Source: an uncultured Christensenellaceae bacterium (lineage in GTDB: Bacteria > Bacillota > Clostridia > Christensenellales > Christensenellaceae). From it: a DNA stretch of 9,416 nucleotides. A model generated the notes under the pieces. It worked only from the letters and a program-made list of their open reading frames with translations, searched no databases and was not told where the DNA came from. This document shows, piece after piece, positions 1-7,039 of this stretch. Position 1 is the first letter of the stretch; every line of letters begins with the position of its first letter. The translations under genes and the position numbers were made by a program. The stretch is from assembly GCA_934438035.1 (NCBI GenBank), contig CAKSBK010000024.1:1-9416 (forward strand), given 5' to 3'.

Positions 1-1334
1 AGTCTGCTCTTTTCACTCATACCTTCAAGCTCTTCAAGATAATAAGAATATTTATCCTCTGAGAGTACGCCGTTAATTCTTCCAAGCTCAAGTGCTATCA
101 TATAAAGCGCCATAAGCTGAGTTATATACGCCTTTGTTGACGCAACCGCAATTTCCACGCCCGCTCTGGTATGTAAAACCGCGTCGGCCTCGATTGAAAC
201 CGTGCTTCCTACGACGTTTGTTATCGCAAGGGTTTTTGCGCCTCTTCTTTTTGCCTCGCGCATTGCCTCTATTGTATCCGCCGTCTGCCCGGACTGGCTT
301 ATTACTATAACGAGCTCGTCTTTTTCTATAATGGGGTCTCTGTATCTGAATTCCGACGCTATATCCACCTGAGTCGGAATTTTCGCAAGCTTCTCTATAA
401 CCGTTCTTCCGGCATAACCCGCATGAGCCGCCGTTCCGCAGGCGACGACGGTTATTCTCTTTACGCCCCTAAGCATATCCTCTTTAATTCCGTCTGCGCT
501 AAGGTCTATTCTGCCGTTCTTTACTCTTGTCATAAGAGTATCGTTAAGCGCCCTCGGCTGTTCGAAAATCTCTTTAAGCATAAAATGCTCAAAGCCCGAT
601 TTCTCTGCCTGAGAGACGTCCCAATCAACAACATAAGTCTTTTTTACGACTCTTTTCCCGAATTCGTCGTAAACCTTTACGGAATCCTTTGTTATCTCAC
701 AGATTTCGTTATCCTCTAAAATATAGCAATTTCTCGTATATTCTATAATTGCGGGAAAATCCGAAGCGATAAAGTTTTCGTTTATTCCGAGACCTACTAT
801 GAGCGGGCTTCCGCTCTTTGCGCACACCATTACGTCTGGCTCGTTTGCACAGATAACGCCTATGGCATAGCTTCCCTCAAGCACCGCAAGAGTTTTCTGA
901 ACCGCAAGCCGCAAATCGCCCTCGTAATAGAGGTTAATAATATGCGCTATAACCTCGGTATCCGTCTCGGTCTTGCAATGTATTCCCTTTTGAGAGAGCC
1001 ATTCTCTCAATTTAATGTAGTTTTCTATTATTCCGTTATGAACTACGGCGATATTTCCGCTTTCGTCCGTATGCGGATGCGCGTTTTCGTCCGAGGGCTT
1101 GCCGTGTGTAGCCCACCTCGTATGACCTATGCCTACGGAATTTTTTTCGCAAATCCCGGAAAGCATGTCGCATAAAAACTGCACCTTGCCCTTTTTCTTA
1201 TATATATTCAGCCTGCCCTCGGAGGCAAAGGCAATGCCCGCGCTGTCATATCCTCTGTATTCCAGCTTTTTAAGTCCCTCCGTAAGCACGTTTACAACGT
1301 CTCTTTTACCGATGTATCCGACTATTCCGCACAT
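1..1334 (-). CDS. glmS: Glutamine--fructose-6-phosphate aminotransferase (isomerizing), 3' end cut by window
   Basis: Cytosolic enzyme that makes glucosamine-6-phosphate from fructose-6-phosphate and glutamine, the first step to UDP-GlcNAc. The reading frame is open from the ATG at 1334 to the window edge: 444 codons plus two bases of a family usually near 600 residues, so part of the second SIS domain is missing. The N-terminal glutaminase domain starts Met-Cys-Gly, with Cys2 as the expected nucleophile after Met removal. It continues with RGYDSAG (27-33), HTRWATHG (71-78), HNG (99-101) and ETDTEV (123-128). The first SIS sugar-phosphate domain shows CGTAAHAG from residue 299 and SQSGQT at 346-351, followed by EIAVASTKAY. 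Both SIS motifs differ slightly from common forms (Ala for Ser/Tyr after CGT; Gln for the usual Glu in SQSGET). An AGGAGG site (1339-1344) lies four bases before the start and touches the glmM stop, nine bases upstream, so the two genes are cotranscribed. No glmS ribozyme precedes it. Confidence 0.97.
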   Translation of the reverse strand, partial: MCGIVGYIGKRDVVNVLTEGLKKLEYRGYDSAGIAFASEGRLNIYKKKGKVQFLCDMLSGICEKNSVGIGHTRWATHGKPSDENAHPHTDESGNIAVVHNGIIENYIKLREWLSQKGIHCKTETDTEVIAHIINLYYEGDLRLAVQKTLAVLEGSYAIGVICANEPDVMVCAKSGSPLIVGLGINENFIASDFPAIIEYTRNCYILEDNEICEITKDSVKVYDEFGKRVVKKTYVVDWDVSQAEKSGFEHFMLKEIFEQPRALNDTLMTRVKNGRIDLSADGIKEDMLRGVKRITVVACGTAAHAGYAGRTVIEKLAKIPTQVDIASEFRYRDPIIEKDELVIVISQSGQTADTIEAMREAKRRGAKTLAITNVVGSTVSIEADAVLHTRAGVEIAVASTKAYITQLMALYMIALELGRINGVLSEDKYSYYLEELEGMSEKSR

Positions 1335-1343
1335 AAATCCTCC

Positions 1344-2690
1344 TTATGAAAGGCGCTCTTCAATGAGCCTTGCCATATCCGCCGCCTTTTTCTCTATGAA
1401 ATTTCTTTGCTCTCCCTCTATCATTACTCTTACAAGCGGCTCCGTTCCCGAGGGACGGATAAGCACTCTTCCTTTGCCGTGCATCTGCTTCTCAAGCGCG
1501 CGTATCTCTTCGATAATGCGCTCGTCCTCGGAATAAAGCCTCTTTTTTTCTTCGCTCACCTTTGCGTTAACCAGCACCTGCGGCAATATGTTTATCGCGT
1601 TTGCAAGCTCGGATAACGTCTTGTTTTTCCTCTTAAGCACGCTTGCAAGCTGGATTCCCGTTAAAATTCCGTCGCCCGTCGTGTTATGGTCAAGGAAAAT
1701 AACGTGACCGCTCTGCTCCCCGCCGAGGTTATATCCGCTCTTTAACATCTCTTCCAAAACGTATCTGTCTCCGACGTCCGTCTTAACCACTTTTATTCCG
1801 TATTCCTTAAGCCCGAGCTCAAGACCTAAATTGCTCATTACGGTTGCGCAGAGAACGTTTTTCTTTAAAGCGCCCCTCTCCTTCATGTCTATGGCGTTTA
1901 TAGCCATAACCCTGTCTCCGTTAATAAGTCTTCCGAACTCGTCAACGGCGATTAATCTGTCTGCGTCTCCGTCAAACGCAAGGCCCAAATCCGCTCCTTT
2001 CATGGAAACAAGCCTTGAAAGGTTTTCGGGATGCGTAGAGCCGCAGTTGTCGTTTATATTTGTACCGTCCGGTGAATTAAAATAGCAGTAAACCTCTGCG
2101 CCCAGGCGCTTAAATACCTCGGGAGCGACTATTGAAGAGGCTCCGTTTGCGCAGTCAAGCACTATTTTCATTCCCTGCAAGCTTTCATTTGTGGTTCCGA
2201 GAAGAAATTTAATATATTCCTCGTTTCCGTTTTTAAGCTTAACCCTTTTTCCCACTCCGTTTCCCGTGGGGAGCGGTCTATTGCAGCCGTTTTTCACGAG
2301 CTCTTCAATTTTATCTTCTATTTCGTCCGCAAGCTTGTAGCCGTTGGCGTTAAAAATTTTAATCCCGTTATATTCATACGAATTATGCGAAGCGCTTATA
2401 ACAACGCCTGCGTCCGCTTCGTAAAAACGGGTTAAATGCGCAACTGCGGATGTGGGAATAACGCCTAATGTGCAGGCGTCCGCCCCTGCGGAGCATATTC
2501 CCGCAACCATTGCAAACTCCAGCATATCCGCAGATATTCTCGTGTCCATTCCTATAAGTATTTTTGCACGATGAACCTCGCCCGTCAAAACCTCGGCGCT
2601 TGCCTGCCCGAGCTTATATGCGAGTTCCCCCGTTAACGTATCGTTGGCGATTCCCCTTACGCCGTCCGTTCCGAACATTCTGCCGCTCAT
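1344..2690 (-). CDS. glmM: Phosphoglucosamine mutase
   Basis: Converts glucosamine-6-phosphate to glucosamine-1-phosphate in the cytosol, directly after the GlmS step. The protein has 448 residues, the normal family length. The alpha-D-phosphohexomutase signatures appear in order: MFGTDGVRG (5-13), the phosphoserine loop ISASHN with catalytic Ser101, the metal-binding loop DGDADR (240-245), the sugar-specificity loop GEQSGH (324-329; the GEQSG form fits GlmM), and the phosphate-binding loop RPSGTEP (412-418). No key residue is missing. The start at 2690 is preferred over the in-frame Met5 because GGAGG (2695-2699) sits four bases upstream. trxB ends 13 bases upstream and glmS starts nine bases downstream, so this is the middle gene of a three-gene operon. 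The often-seen partners cdaA and cdaR are not adjacent here. Confidence 0.98.
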   Translation of the reverse strand: MSGRMFGTDGVRGIANDTLTGELAYKLGQASAEVLTGEVHRAKILIGMDTRISADMLEFAMVAGICSAGADACTLGVIPTSAVAHLTRFYEADAGVVISASHNSYEYNGIKIFNANGYKLADEIEDKIEELVKNGCNRPLPTGNGVGKRVKLKNGNEEYIKFLLGTTNESLQGMKIVLDCANGASSIVAPEVFKRLGAEVYCYFNSPDGTNINDNCGSTHPENLSRLVSMKGADLGLAFDGDADRLIAVDEFGRLINGDRVMAINAIDMKERGALKKNVLCATVMSNLGLELGLKEYGIKVVKTDVGDRYVLEEMLKSGYNLGGEQSGHVIFLDHNTTGDGILTGIQLASVLKRKNKTLSELANAINILPQVLVNAKVSEEKKRLYSEDERIIEEIRALEKQMHGKGRVLIRPSGTEPLVRVMIEGEQRNFIEKKAADMARLIEERLS

Positions 2691-2703
2691 ATTTCCTCCG
2701 TCT

Positions 2704-3645
2704 TTAATAACACCAGCGGTCGGGATATTCCCTTACGCCGTCCTTTTTGTTTATATATTCTATTGCGGAAGCCGCTGCGTTAGCCCCGTCGCTTACCGCC
2801 GTTACAACCTGTCTTAGCTTCTTTTTTCTTAAATCCCCCGCCGCGAACAGACCCGGGCAGGTTGTTAAGCAATCCTCCCCCGCGCAGACGTAGCCCGCCT
2901 CGTCAAGCTCGCAAACGCCCTCTAAAAAAGCGCTGTCCGGCGTGTTTCCCGCAGCGATAAACGCGCCCGAGGCTTCTATCGATTTTCTTTCTCCGTCCCC
3001 GGTTTCGTATTCCACCTCGCAAAGCTCAAAGCCGCCCTTAAAGCGAACGGGCTTTGCGTTTAATATGAACTCTATGTTCTTGCGCTCTTTCGCGCGTGAA
3101 ATCAGCGCCTTTTGCGCTCGAAGCTCGGCTCTTCTGTGAATAACCTTAACGCTTCTGCAAATATCGCTTAAATATAAGGCGTCCTCCAGGGCGGTATCTC
3201 CCCCGCCGATTACGGCAACCTCCATTCCCTTAAAGAAATTACCGTCGCAGGTTGCGCAGTAGGATACTCCCGAGCCCGTTAATTCCGTTTCTCCCGGGAT
3301 ATTAAGCCTTCTTGCTCTTGCGCCCGTCGCAACTATAACCGTTTTTGCGTAATAAGTAAGCTCTCCCGAAAAAAGCTTAAAGCCTTCGGACACAGGCTGC
3401 AATTTTTCAATTTCAAGAAGCACGGTGTTTATTCCCAGCCGCTGAATCTGCTTTTTTAACGTAAGCGCAAAATCCGCGCCAGAAACGGAAATTATACCGG
3501 GGTAATTTTCCATTTTGTGCGTTTTTCCTATTTGTCCGCCGGGCGCCGTCTTTTCAAAAACAGCTACGTCCTTGCCCGCTCTTTTTGCATATATCGCCGC
3601 ACACAGCCCTGCCGGTCCGGCTCCTATTATCGCTATATCGTACAT
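2704..3645 (-). CDS. trxB: Thioredoxin reductase (FAD/NADPH type)
   Basis: Cytosolic flavoprotein that passes electrons from NADPH through FAD and a redox disulfide to thioredoxin. I call 313 residues from the ATG at 3645. An in-frame ATG at 3660 also exists, but it would lie only a few bases from the predicted transcript start, while GAGAGGG (3650-3656) sits properly before 3645 and gives the typical start MYDIAIIGAGPAG. In this numbering: FAD-binding GAGPAG at 8-13, redox-active CATC at 130-133, second dinucleotide fold GGGDTA at 147-152, HRR at 170-172 (the arginines usually read NADPH's 2'-phosphate), and a C-terminal FAD motif from about 264 (GLFAAGD) to SDGANAA. The tail after the usual YI ending is about 15 residues long and ends Trp-Cys-Tyr. 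It is the first gene of the operon with glmM and glmS. No thioredoxin gene is visible nearby. Confidence 0.95.
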   Translation of the reverse strand: MYDIAIIGAGPAGLCAAIYAKRAGKDVAVFEKTAPGGQIGKTHKMENYPGIISVSGADFALTLKKQIQRLGINTVLLEIEKLQPVSEGFKLFSGELTYYAKTVIVATGARARRLNIPGETELTGSGVSYCATCDGNFFKGMEVAVIGGGDTALEDALYLSDICRSVKVIHRRAELRAQKALISRAKERKNIEFILNAKPVRFKGGFELCEVEYETGDGERKSIEASGAFIAAGNTPDSAFLEGVCELDEAGYVCAGEDCLTTCPGLFAAGDLRKKKLRQVVTAVSDGANAAASAIEYINKKDGVREYPDRWCY

Positions 3646-3672
3646 ATTGCCCTCTCGCATTCTTAATGAGTT

Positions 3673-3701
3673 ATTATATCACATTTCCTGCTCTATTTCC
3701 A
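3673..3701 (-). promoter_or_regulatory. Predicted sigma-A promoter of trxB-glmM-glmS
   Basis: Read on the minus strand: TGGAAA (-35, 3696-3701, four of six matches to TTGACA), a 17-base spacer, and a perfect TATAAT (-10, 3673-3678) preceded by TGA, which makes an extended -10. Transcription should begin near 3666, giving a leader of about 20 bases. That supports translation from 3645 rather than 3660. Predicted from sequence only. Confidence 0.7.
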
Positions 3702-3757
3702 TAGTATATTAGTTTGCCGCTTAACTCCGTTTTTATTATTTTACATATTATTTACTA

Positions 3758-3786
3758 TTGCGCACGTCAAAACATGATAGTATAAT
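3758..3786 (+). promoter_or_regulatory. Predicted sigma-A promoter of the plus-strand permease unit
   Basis: TTGCGC (-35, 3758-3763), an exact 17-base spacer, and a perfect TATAAT (-10, 3781-3786). The start would be near 3793, about 32 bases before the permease ATG. A short inverted repeat TAGTA-N9-TACTA (3778-3796) covers the -10 and the start and could be an operator, though five-base arms in A/T-rich DNA are weak evidence. Confidence 0.7.
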
Positions 3787-3824
3787 TAATGTACTAATTT
3801 TTAAATATATGAAAGTGCGTTATT

Positions 3825-4595
3825 ATGCTTATAAAATTTATAGTATGCTTTATCGCCGGAATCGGCGCAGGGCTGGGGACCGGCTTTGCCGGAATGAGCG
3901 CCGCCGCAGTTATAAGCCCAATGCTTATAACCTTTCTCGGCATGGATCCTTATCAGGCAATCGGCATAGCCCTTGCAAGCGACGTCTTGGCAAGCGCCGC
4001 CTCTGCGTATACTTACGGAAAAAACAAGAATATAGATATAAGAAACGGGCTTATAATGATGGTGACCGTTCTTTTATTTACCCTTCTCGGCAGTTACCTT
4101 TCAAGCCTTGTGCCCAAAACCACAATGGGCGGCTTTTCGGTGTTTATGACGTTCCTCCTGGGAATTAAGTTTATTGTAAAGCCCGTCATGACGACGAAAG
4201 AAAAAATGCTCTCAGTCTCAAAAAAGAAGAGGGCGGTGCAATCCGTAATCGGCGGAACGGTTATAGGCCTTATATGCGGCTTTATGGGCGCGGGCGGCGG
4301 AATGATGATGCTTCTTATACTCACTTCCGTTCTGGGCTACGAGCTTAAAACCGCCGTGGGTACAAGCGTGTTTATAATGAGCTTTACCGCTTTAACGGGT
4401 GCGGTAAGCCACTTCGCAATAGGCGGAGTGGGAGACGTATGGGCGCTTGTGTTCTGCATCGCCTCCACGCTTCTGTTTGCACAGATTGCCGCAAGGCTCG
4501 CAAACAAGGCGTCCGCAAAAACCCTAAACCGCATTACCGGCATAATTTTAGCGGCTCTGGGTCTCGTAATGATACTTGTAAATTATTTGTTCTAA
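3825..4595 (+). CDS. TauE/SafE-family membrane permease (probable anion or organosulfur exporter)
   Basis: A 256-residue integral membrane protein. It shows the internal duplication typical of the TauE/SafE (former DUF81) family: a Gly-rich first half beginning AGIGAGLGTGFAGMS (11-25) followed by PYQAIGIALASD (42-53), and a second-half counterpart GFMGAGGGMMM (152-162) followed by LKTAVGTSVF (174-183). Seven or eight hydrophobic segments are visible, separated by a basic loop at about 124-138. Characterised relatives export sulfite, sulfoacetate or related anions, but the substrate cannot be read from sequence, so no symbol is given. The ribosome binding site is weak (GAAAG at 3811-3815). An out-of-frame ATG at 3809 is disregarded because family similarity begins at 3825. 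It is the first gene of a three-gene plus-strand unit with the promoter at 3758-3786. The next gene begins 12 bases after the stop. Confidence 0.88.
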   Translation: MLIKFIVCFIAGIGAGLGTGFAGMSAAAVISPMLITFLGMDPYQAIGIALASDVLASAASAYTYGKNKNIDIRNGLIMMVTVLLFTLLGSYLSSLVPKTTMGGFSVFMTFLLGIKFIVKPVMTTKEKMLSVSKKKRAVQSVIGGTVIGLICGFMGAGGGMMMLLILTSVLGYELKTAVGTSVFIMSFTALTGAVSHFAIGGVGDVWALVFCIASTLLFAQIAARLANKASAKTLNRITGIILAALGLVMILVNYLF

Positions 4596-4607
4596 AGGAA
4601 TAAACAT

Positions 4608-5153
4608 ATGAAGCGAAAAAGTCAAAAAATTGCTTTTTGCGGAGTTATGGGCGCGGTTATGCTCTGCCTTATGCTGCTCGGAAACGTCATTCCCGTAGCA
4701 ACTTACGCAGTGCCCTGCCTTTGCTCCATACTTATGATGATTGTGCTTACGGAATGCGGAAAAACCTGGTGCTTTACCTTATACGCCGCCGTAAGCCTTG
4801 TAGCGTTAACGGCAATCATAGATAAAGAGCTTTCTTTGTTTTACGTGCTTCTGTTAGGCTATTATCCTATGGTAAAAATACATATAGACAAGCTTAAATC
4901 GTCTATAGTAAAATGGGTAATAAAGATGGGTATGTTTTTCACCGCCTGCGGCGCTATATATCTTCTTCTGCTCGTCGTTTTCCCATTAGGAGACCTCATA
5001 AGCGAATTTTCGGATATGAGCGCTGCGCTTATTGCGGCGCTTGCAATTTTAGGAGCGATTACCTTTGTCGCATTGGATATCGCCATAGACAAAGTAAATT
5101 ATATTTATTTAAACAAGCTGCGCCCGAAGCTTATTCGCAGCGGCAAAAACTAA
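4608..5153 (+). CDS. Conserved-looking six-helix membrane protein of unknown function
   Basis: I do not recognise a characterised family. The 181-residue protein has a short basic N-terminus (MKRKSQK) and hydrophobic segments at roughly 9-29, 33-50, 53-71, 75-88, 103-126 and 138-160. A basic loop lies at 90-106 and a basic C-terminal tail at 170-180, suggesting both ends are cytoplasmic. The size, the number of helices and the start KIAFCGVMGAVM recall the substrate-binding S components of ECF vitamin transporters, but I see no diagnostic motif and no adjacent EcfA/EcfT genes, so this is only a possibility. Several cysteines (11, 20, 37, 39, 50, 55, 114) lie in or near membrane segments. AAAGGA (4594-4599) overlaps the stop of the TauE-type permease, and ATG follows eight bases later, so the two are probably translated from one mRNA and may work together. 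Confidence 0.85.
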   Translation: MKRKSQKIAFCGVMGAVMLCLMLLGNVIPVATYAVPCLCSILMMIVLTECGKTWCFTLYAAVSLVALTAIIDKELSLFYVLLLGYYPMVKIHIDKLKSSIVKWVIKMGMFFTACGAIYLLLLVVFPLGDLISEFSDMSAALIAALAILGAITFVALDIAIDKVNYIYLNKLRPKLIRSGKN

Positions 5154-5176
5154 GACATTTTAAAGGAGGAACCATT

Positions 5177-5383
5177 ATGTCATTAAAAGACAGCTTTAAA
5201 TCTGTAGGAAGAGATTTTAAAAAGCTCGGCAAGGATATCGGAAGGACGGCGGTAAACGTAGTCAATAAGGGCACCGAAAAGGCGACCGAATGGGCGGAAA
5301 GAGAAAATCAAAAGGAAGAAGAGCGCGTAGCAAGAGAAAAAGAGGCCGCTTCTCAGCAGAAAGACGCGCAGGATAATAAATAG
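5177..5383 (+). CDS. Small charged helical protein with heptad repeats (68 aa), unknown function
   Basis: A 68-residue protein preceded by one of the strongest ribosome binding sites in the window (AAGGAGG, 5163-5169, seven bases before the ATG), 23 bases after the membrane-protein stop. The first half is a predicted amphipathic helix with hydrophobic residues at 3, 7, 10, 14, 17, 21 and 28, and a near-exact seven-residue repeat: FKSVGRD (7-13) then FKKLGKD (14-20). The second half (about 38-68) is almost entirely Glu, Lys, Arg, Gln and Ala with no hydrophobic core, probably a long charged helix or disordered tail. There is no signal peptide, membrane span or cysteine. It could lie on the membrane surface, oligomerise as a coiled coil, or bind a partner; no function is assigned. 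It is the last gene of the plus-strand unit. Confidence 0.8.
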   Translation: MSLKDSFKSVGRDFKKLGKDIGRTAVNVVNKGTEKATEWAERENQKEEERVAREKEAASQQKDAQDNK

Positions 5384-5443
5384 TTTTTTAAAGAGTTTGC
5401 TCTTTAAAAAAAAGCTGCGCCGCTTATCGGATTTTTAAAGAGC
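5384..5443 (+). repeat. Three-arm inverted repeat directly after the small-protein stop codon
   Basis: Arm A is TTTTTTAAAGAG (5384-5395, the first base after the TAG). Arm B is CTCTTTAAAAAA (5400-5411), and arm C is TTTTTAAAGAGC (5432-5443). A and B form a perfect 12-bp hairpin with a four-base loop. B extended one base left (5399-5410) forms a perfect 12-bp stem with C across 21 bases. The two pairings exclude each other. Neither stem is followed by a T-run on the plus strand, so these are not standard terminators themselves. Confidence 0.8.
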
Positions 5444-5445
5444 TG

Positions 5446-5474
5446 CCGGGAAAACGTCGTTTTCCCGGTTTTTT
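5446..5474 (+). terminator. Intrinsic terminator of the plus-strand permease/small-protein unit
   Basis: A perfect 10-bp stem CCGGGAAAAC/GTTTTCCCGG with a three-base loop (GTC), followed at once by six T residues (5469-5474). This is a textbook Rho-independent terminator and the main stop for the three plus-strand genes. Confidence 0.92.
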
Positions 5475-5482
5475 ATCGCAAA

Positions 5483-5518
5483 CGCCGCCCTGTTAAAAGA
5501 GCGGCGCTTTTTGTTTTT
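5483..5518 (+). terminator. Second, weaker intrinsic terminator
   Basis: Stem CGCCGC (5483-5488) / GCGGCG (5501-5506), with a 12-base interior that can add two pairs after a mismatch, then CTTTTTGTTTTT. It is probably a backup to the terminator just upstream and guards against reading into the convergent ABC-transporter operon. Confidence 0.7.
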
Positions 5519-5586
5519 CACACGGTTTTTATACGCAGGCTTTTTTTCGTGCGTTAAATGCTTTTGAGCTATTTCGTTTTCAGAGC

Positions 5587-5613
5587 AAAAAAACTCCCCG
5601 ACGCCGCCGGGGA
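5587..5613 (-). terminator. Intrinsic terminator of the amino-acid ABC operon
   Basis: On the minus strand: a six-bp stem TCCCCG/CGGGGA with a seven-base loop, one G, then seven T (5593-5587). It lies 16 bases after the ATPase stop and faces the plus-strand terminators. Confidence 0.82.
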
Positions 5614-5629
5614 AGAATTTTTATAATTT

Positions 5630-6361
5630 TTAAAGCACGCAGCTTAAGAAATCTTTTGTTCTTTCTTCTTTGGGAGGATTGAAAATATCCTCGGGAGTTC
5701 CCTCCTCGACTATTACGCCGTCAGACATAAACACGACTCTGTCTCCCACTTCTCTTGCAAAGCCCATTTCGTGAGTAACCACAACCATGGTCATGCCCGT
5801 CTTTGCAAGCTCCTTCATAACGGAAAGAACCTCGCCTACCATTTCCGGGTCAAGCGCGCTCGTAGGCTCGTCAAACAGCATTAAATCGGGGTGCATCGCA
5901 AGTGAACGTGCTATTGCGACTCTCTGCTTCTGCCCGCCCGAAAGCTGGCGCGGGTAATTATCCGCCTTATCTGCAAGACCTACCCTATCAAGAAGCTGTC
6001 TCGCCTCGTTTTCTATAACCTGTTTTGAGGCTATTTTATGTTCCAAAGGCGCAAACATTATATTTTTAAGAACGGTCATATGTTCAAACAGATTAAACTG
6101 CTGAAAAACCATTCCAATATTCTCTCTTACTTTATTTATGTCCGTTTTCTTGTCGGTAATTTGATATCCGTCTACGATTATAGTGCCGGAAGTCGCCACC
6201 TCAAGCTTGTTTAAGCAACGAAGAAATGTGGATTTTCCCGAGCCGGAGGGACCTATTAAGCATACGACCTCTCCCTCGCTTATCTCCATATCTATTCCTT
6301 TTAACACGTCAAGCTTGCCAAAGCTTTTATGTAAATCTTTAACGATTATTTTCTTATTCAT
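5630..6361 (-). CDS. Polar amino-acid ABC transporter ATPase (GlnQ/HisP type)
   Basis: Cytoplasmic ATPase subunit that powers amino-acid import. Its 243 residues are the usual length for this group. All catalytic motifs are intact: Walker [10 protein letters not shown] (37-45), Q-loop QQFNLF (87-92), signature LSGGQKQR (140-147), Walker B LMLFDE (160-165), D-loop SALD (168-171) and switch His197 in THEMGFA. The sequence around Walker A (FLRCLNKLE) and after the Q-loop (MTVLKNI) is typical of the PAAT (polar amino acid) subfamily. The ATG overlaps the last eight bases of the permease gene, with GAGG-rich sequence (6362-6373) ahead of it, which points to coupled translation and equal amounts of the two subunits. 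The substrate cannot be deduced from the ATPase, so no symbol is assigned. Confidence 0.96.
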   Translation of the reverse strand: MNKKIIVKDLHKSFGKLDVLKGIDMEISEGEVVCLIGPSGSGKSTFLRCLNKLEVATSGTIIVDGYQITDKKTDINKVRENIGMVFQQFNLFEHMTVLKNIMFAPLEHKIASKQVIENEARQLLDRVGLADKADNYPRQLSGGQKQRVAIARSLAMHPDLMLFDEPTSALDPEMVGEVLSVMKELAKTGMTMVVVTHEMGFAREVGDRVVFMSDGVIVEEGTPEDIFNPPKEERTKDFLSCVL

Positions 6362-7022
6362 GCCTCAGCCTCTTTTCCACTCTCTTTGATATTATCATCA
6401 ATACCGACAGAATTATAAGGTAGAAAGCTGCAACCGTAATGTATGTCGGGAAATATACGAAAGTTGACCCCGCAAAAGCCTTCGCCTGATTCAAAAGCTC
6501 GGAAAGACCTATTACGGAGAGAAGCGAAGAATCCTTTATGGTAATTATAAACTGGTTAACCAATGAAGGCGCACAGATTTTAAACGCCTGCGGCAAAACG
6601 ACCTTAAACATCGTCGTTCTGTTTGTAAGTCCCAAGCTTCTTGAAGCCTCAATCTGTCCTACGTCAACCGCGGCGATGGCGCCTCTGAAAATTTCCGACA
6701 TATATGCACCCGCATTAAGCGTAAGCGTAATTATGCCCGCCGTAACCTGGTCTATTGTAAAGCCCTTGTTAAAAAGCTGAATAAGCTGCGGGAACGCAAA
6801 AAAGATAAGCAGCGCCTGAACCATCATAGGCGTTCCTCTTACGCACCATACATATACCCTGGCAATGCCTCTCAACACCGCCACCTTTGACCTGTCCATA
6901 AAACATATTATAAGACCCAGCAGAAGGCCTAATATAATGCCTGCGACAGATACCAAAACAGTCAGCCCGAGTCCGTTTAAAAGCAAGGGCATTGCATTGT
7001 CAAAAACTCTCGTAAAATCCAT
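6354..7022 (-). CDS. Polar amino-acid ABC transporter permease (HisM/GlnP type)
   Basis: Inner-membrane channel subunit, 222 residues, expected to act as a homodimer because it is the only permease in the operon. Hydrophobic segments lie near 13-41, 53-84, 92-115, 150-172 and 189-212, the usual five-helix pattern. Family motifs: VRGTPMMVQ (61-69), and the cytoplasmic EAA loop that docks on the ATPase, EASRSLGL (125-132) followed by VVLPQA (141-146). [10 protein letters not shown] (163-172) follows. The ribosome binding site is weak (GTGAG before a T6 run), unlike that of the lipoprotein gene upstream. This fits lower expression of the permease than of the binding protein. A large hairpin (7040-7079) lies between the two genes. 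The stop overlaps the ATPase start. Confidence 0.96.
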   Translation of the reverse strand: MDFTRVFDNAMPLLLNGLGLTVLVSVAGIILGLLLGLIICFMDRSKVAVLRGIARVYVWCVRGTPMMVQALLIFFAFPQLIQLFNKGFTIDQVTAGIITLTLNAGAYMSEIFRGAIAAVDVGQIEASRSLGLTNRTTMFKVVLPQAFKICAPSLVNQFIITIKDSSLLSVIGLSELLNQAKAFAGSTFVYFPTYITVAAFYLIILSVLMIISKRVEKRLRHE

Positions 7023-7039
7023 AAAAAACTCACTTTAAC

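Noticed and set aside
423..1175. Open frames on the plus strand opposite glmS (423-719, 942-1175).
   Set aside because: They lie wholly antisense to the well-supported glmS frame, show no recognisable domain and follow from its codon use.
1335..1343. A glmS ribozyme before glmS.
   Set aside because: Only nine bases separate the glmM stop and the glmS start, so there is no room for it.
3646..3660. An earlier trxB start at 3660, giving MREGN before MYDIAII.
   Set aside because: It would leave only about six leader bases after the predicted transcript start and no ribosome binding site, while the ATG at 3645 has one.
3758..4168. A 136-codon plus-strand frame overlapping the TauE-type permease start, including an ATG at 3809.
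   Set aside because: Its start lies within the predicted promoter, its protein is Arg/Tyr-rich without family likeness, and the overlapping frame from 3825 is a clear membrane-protein family member.
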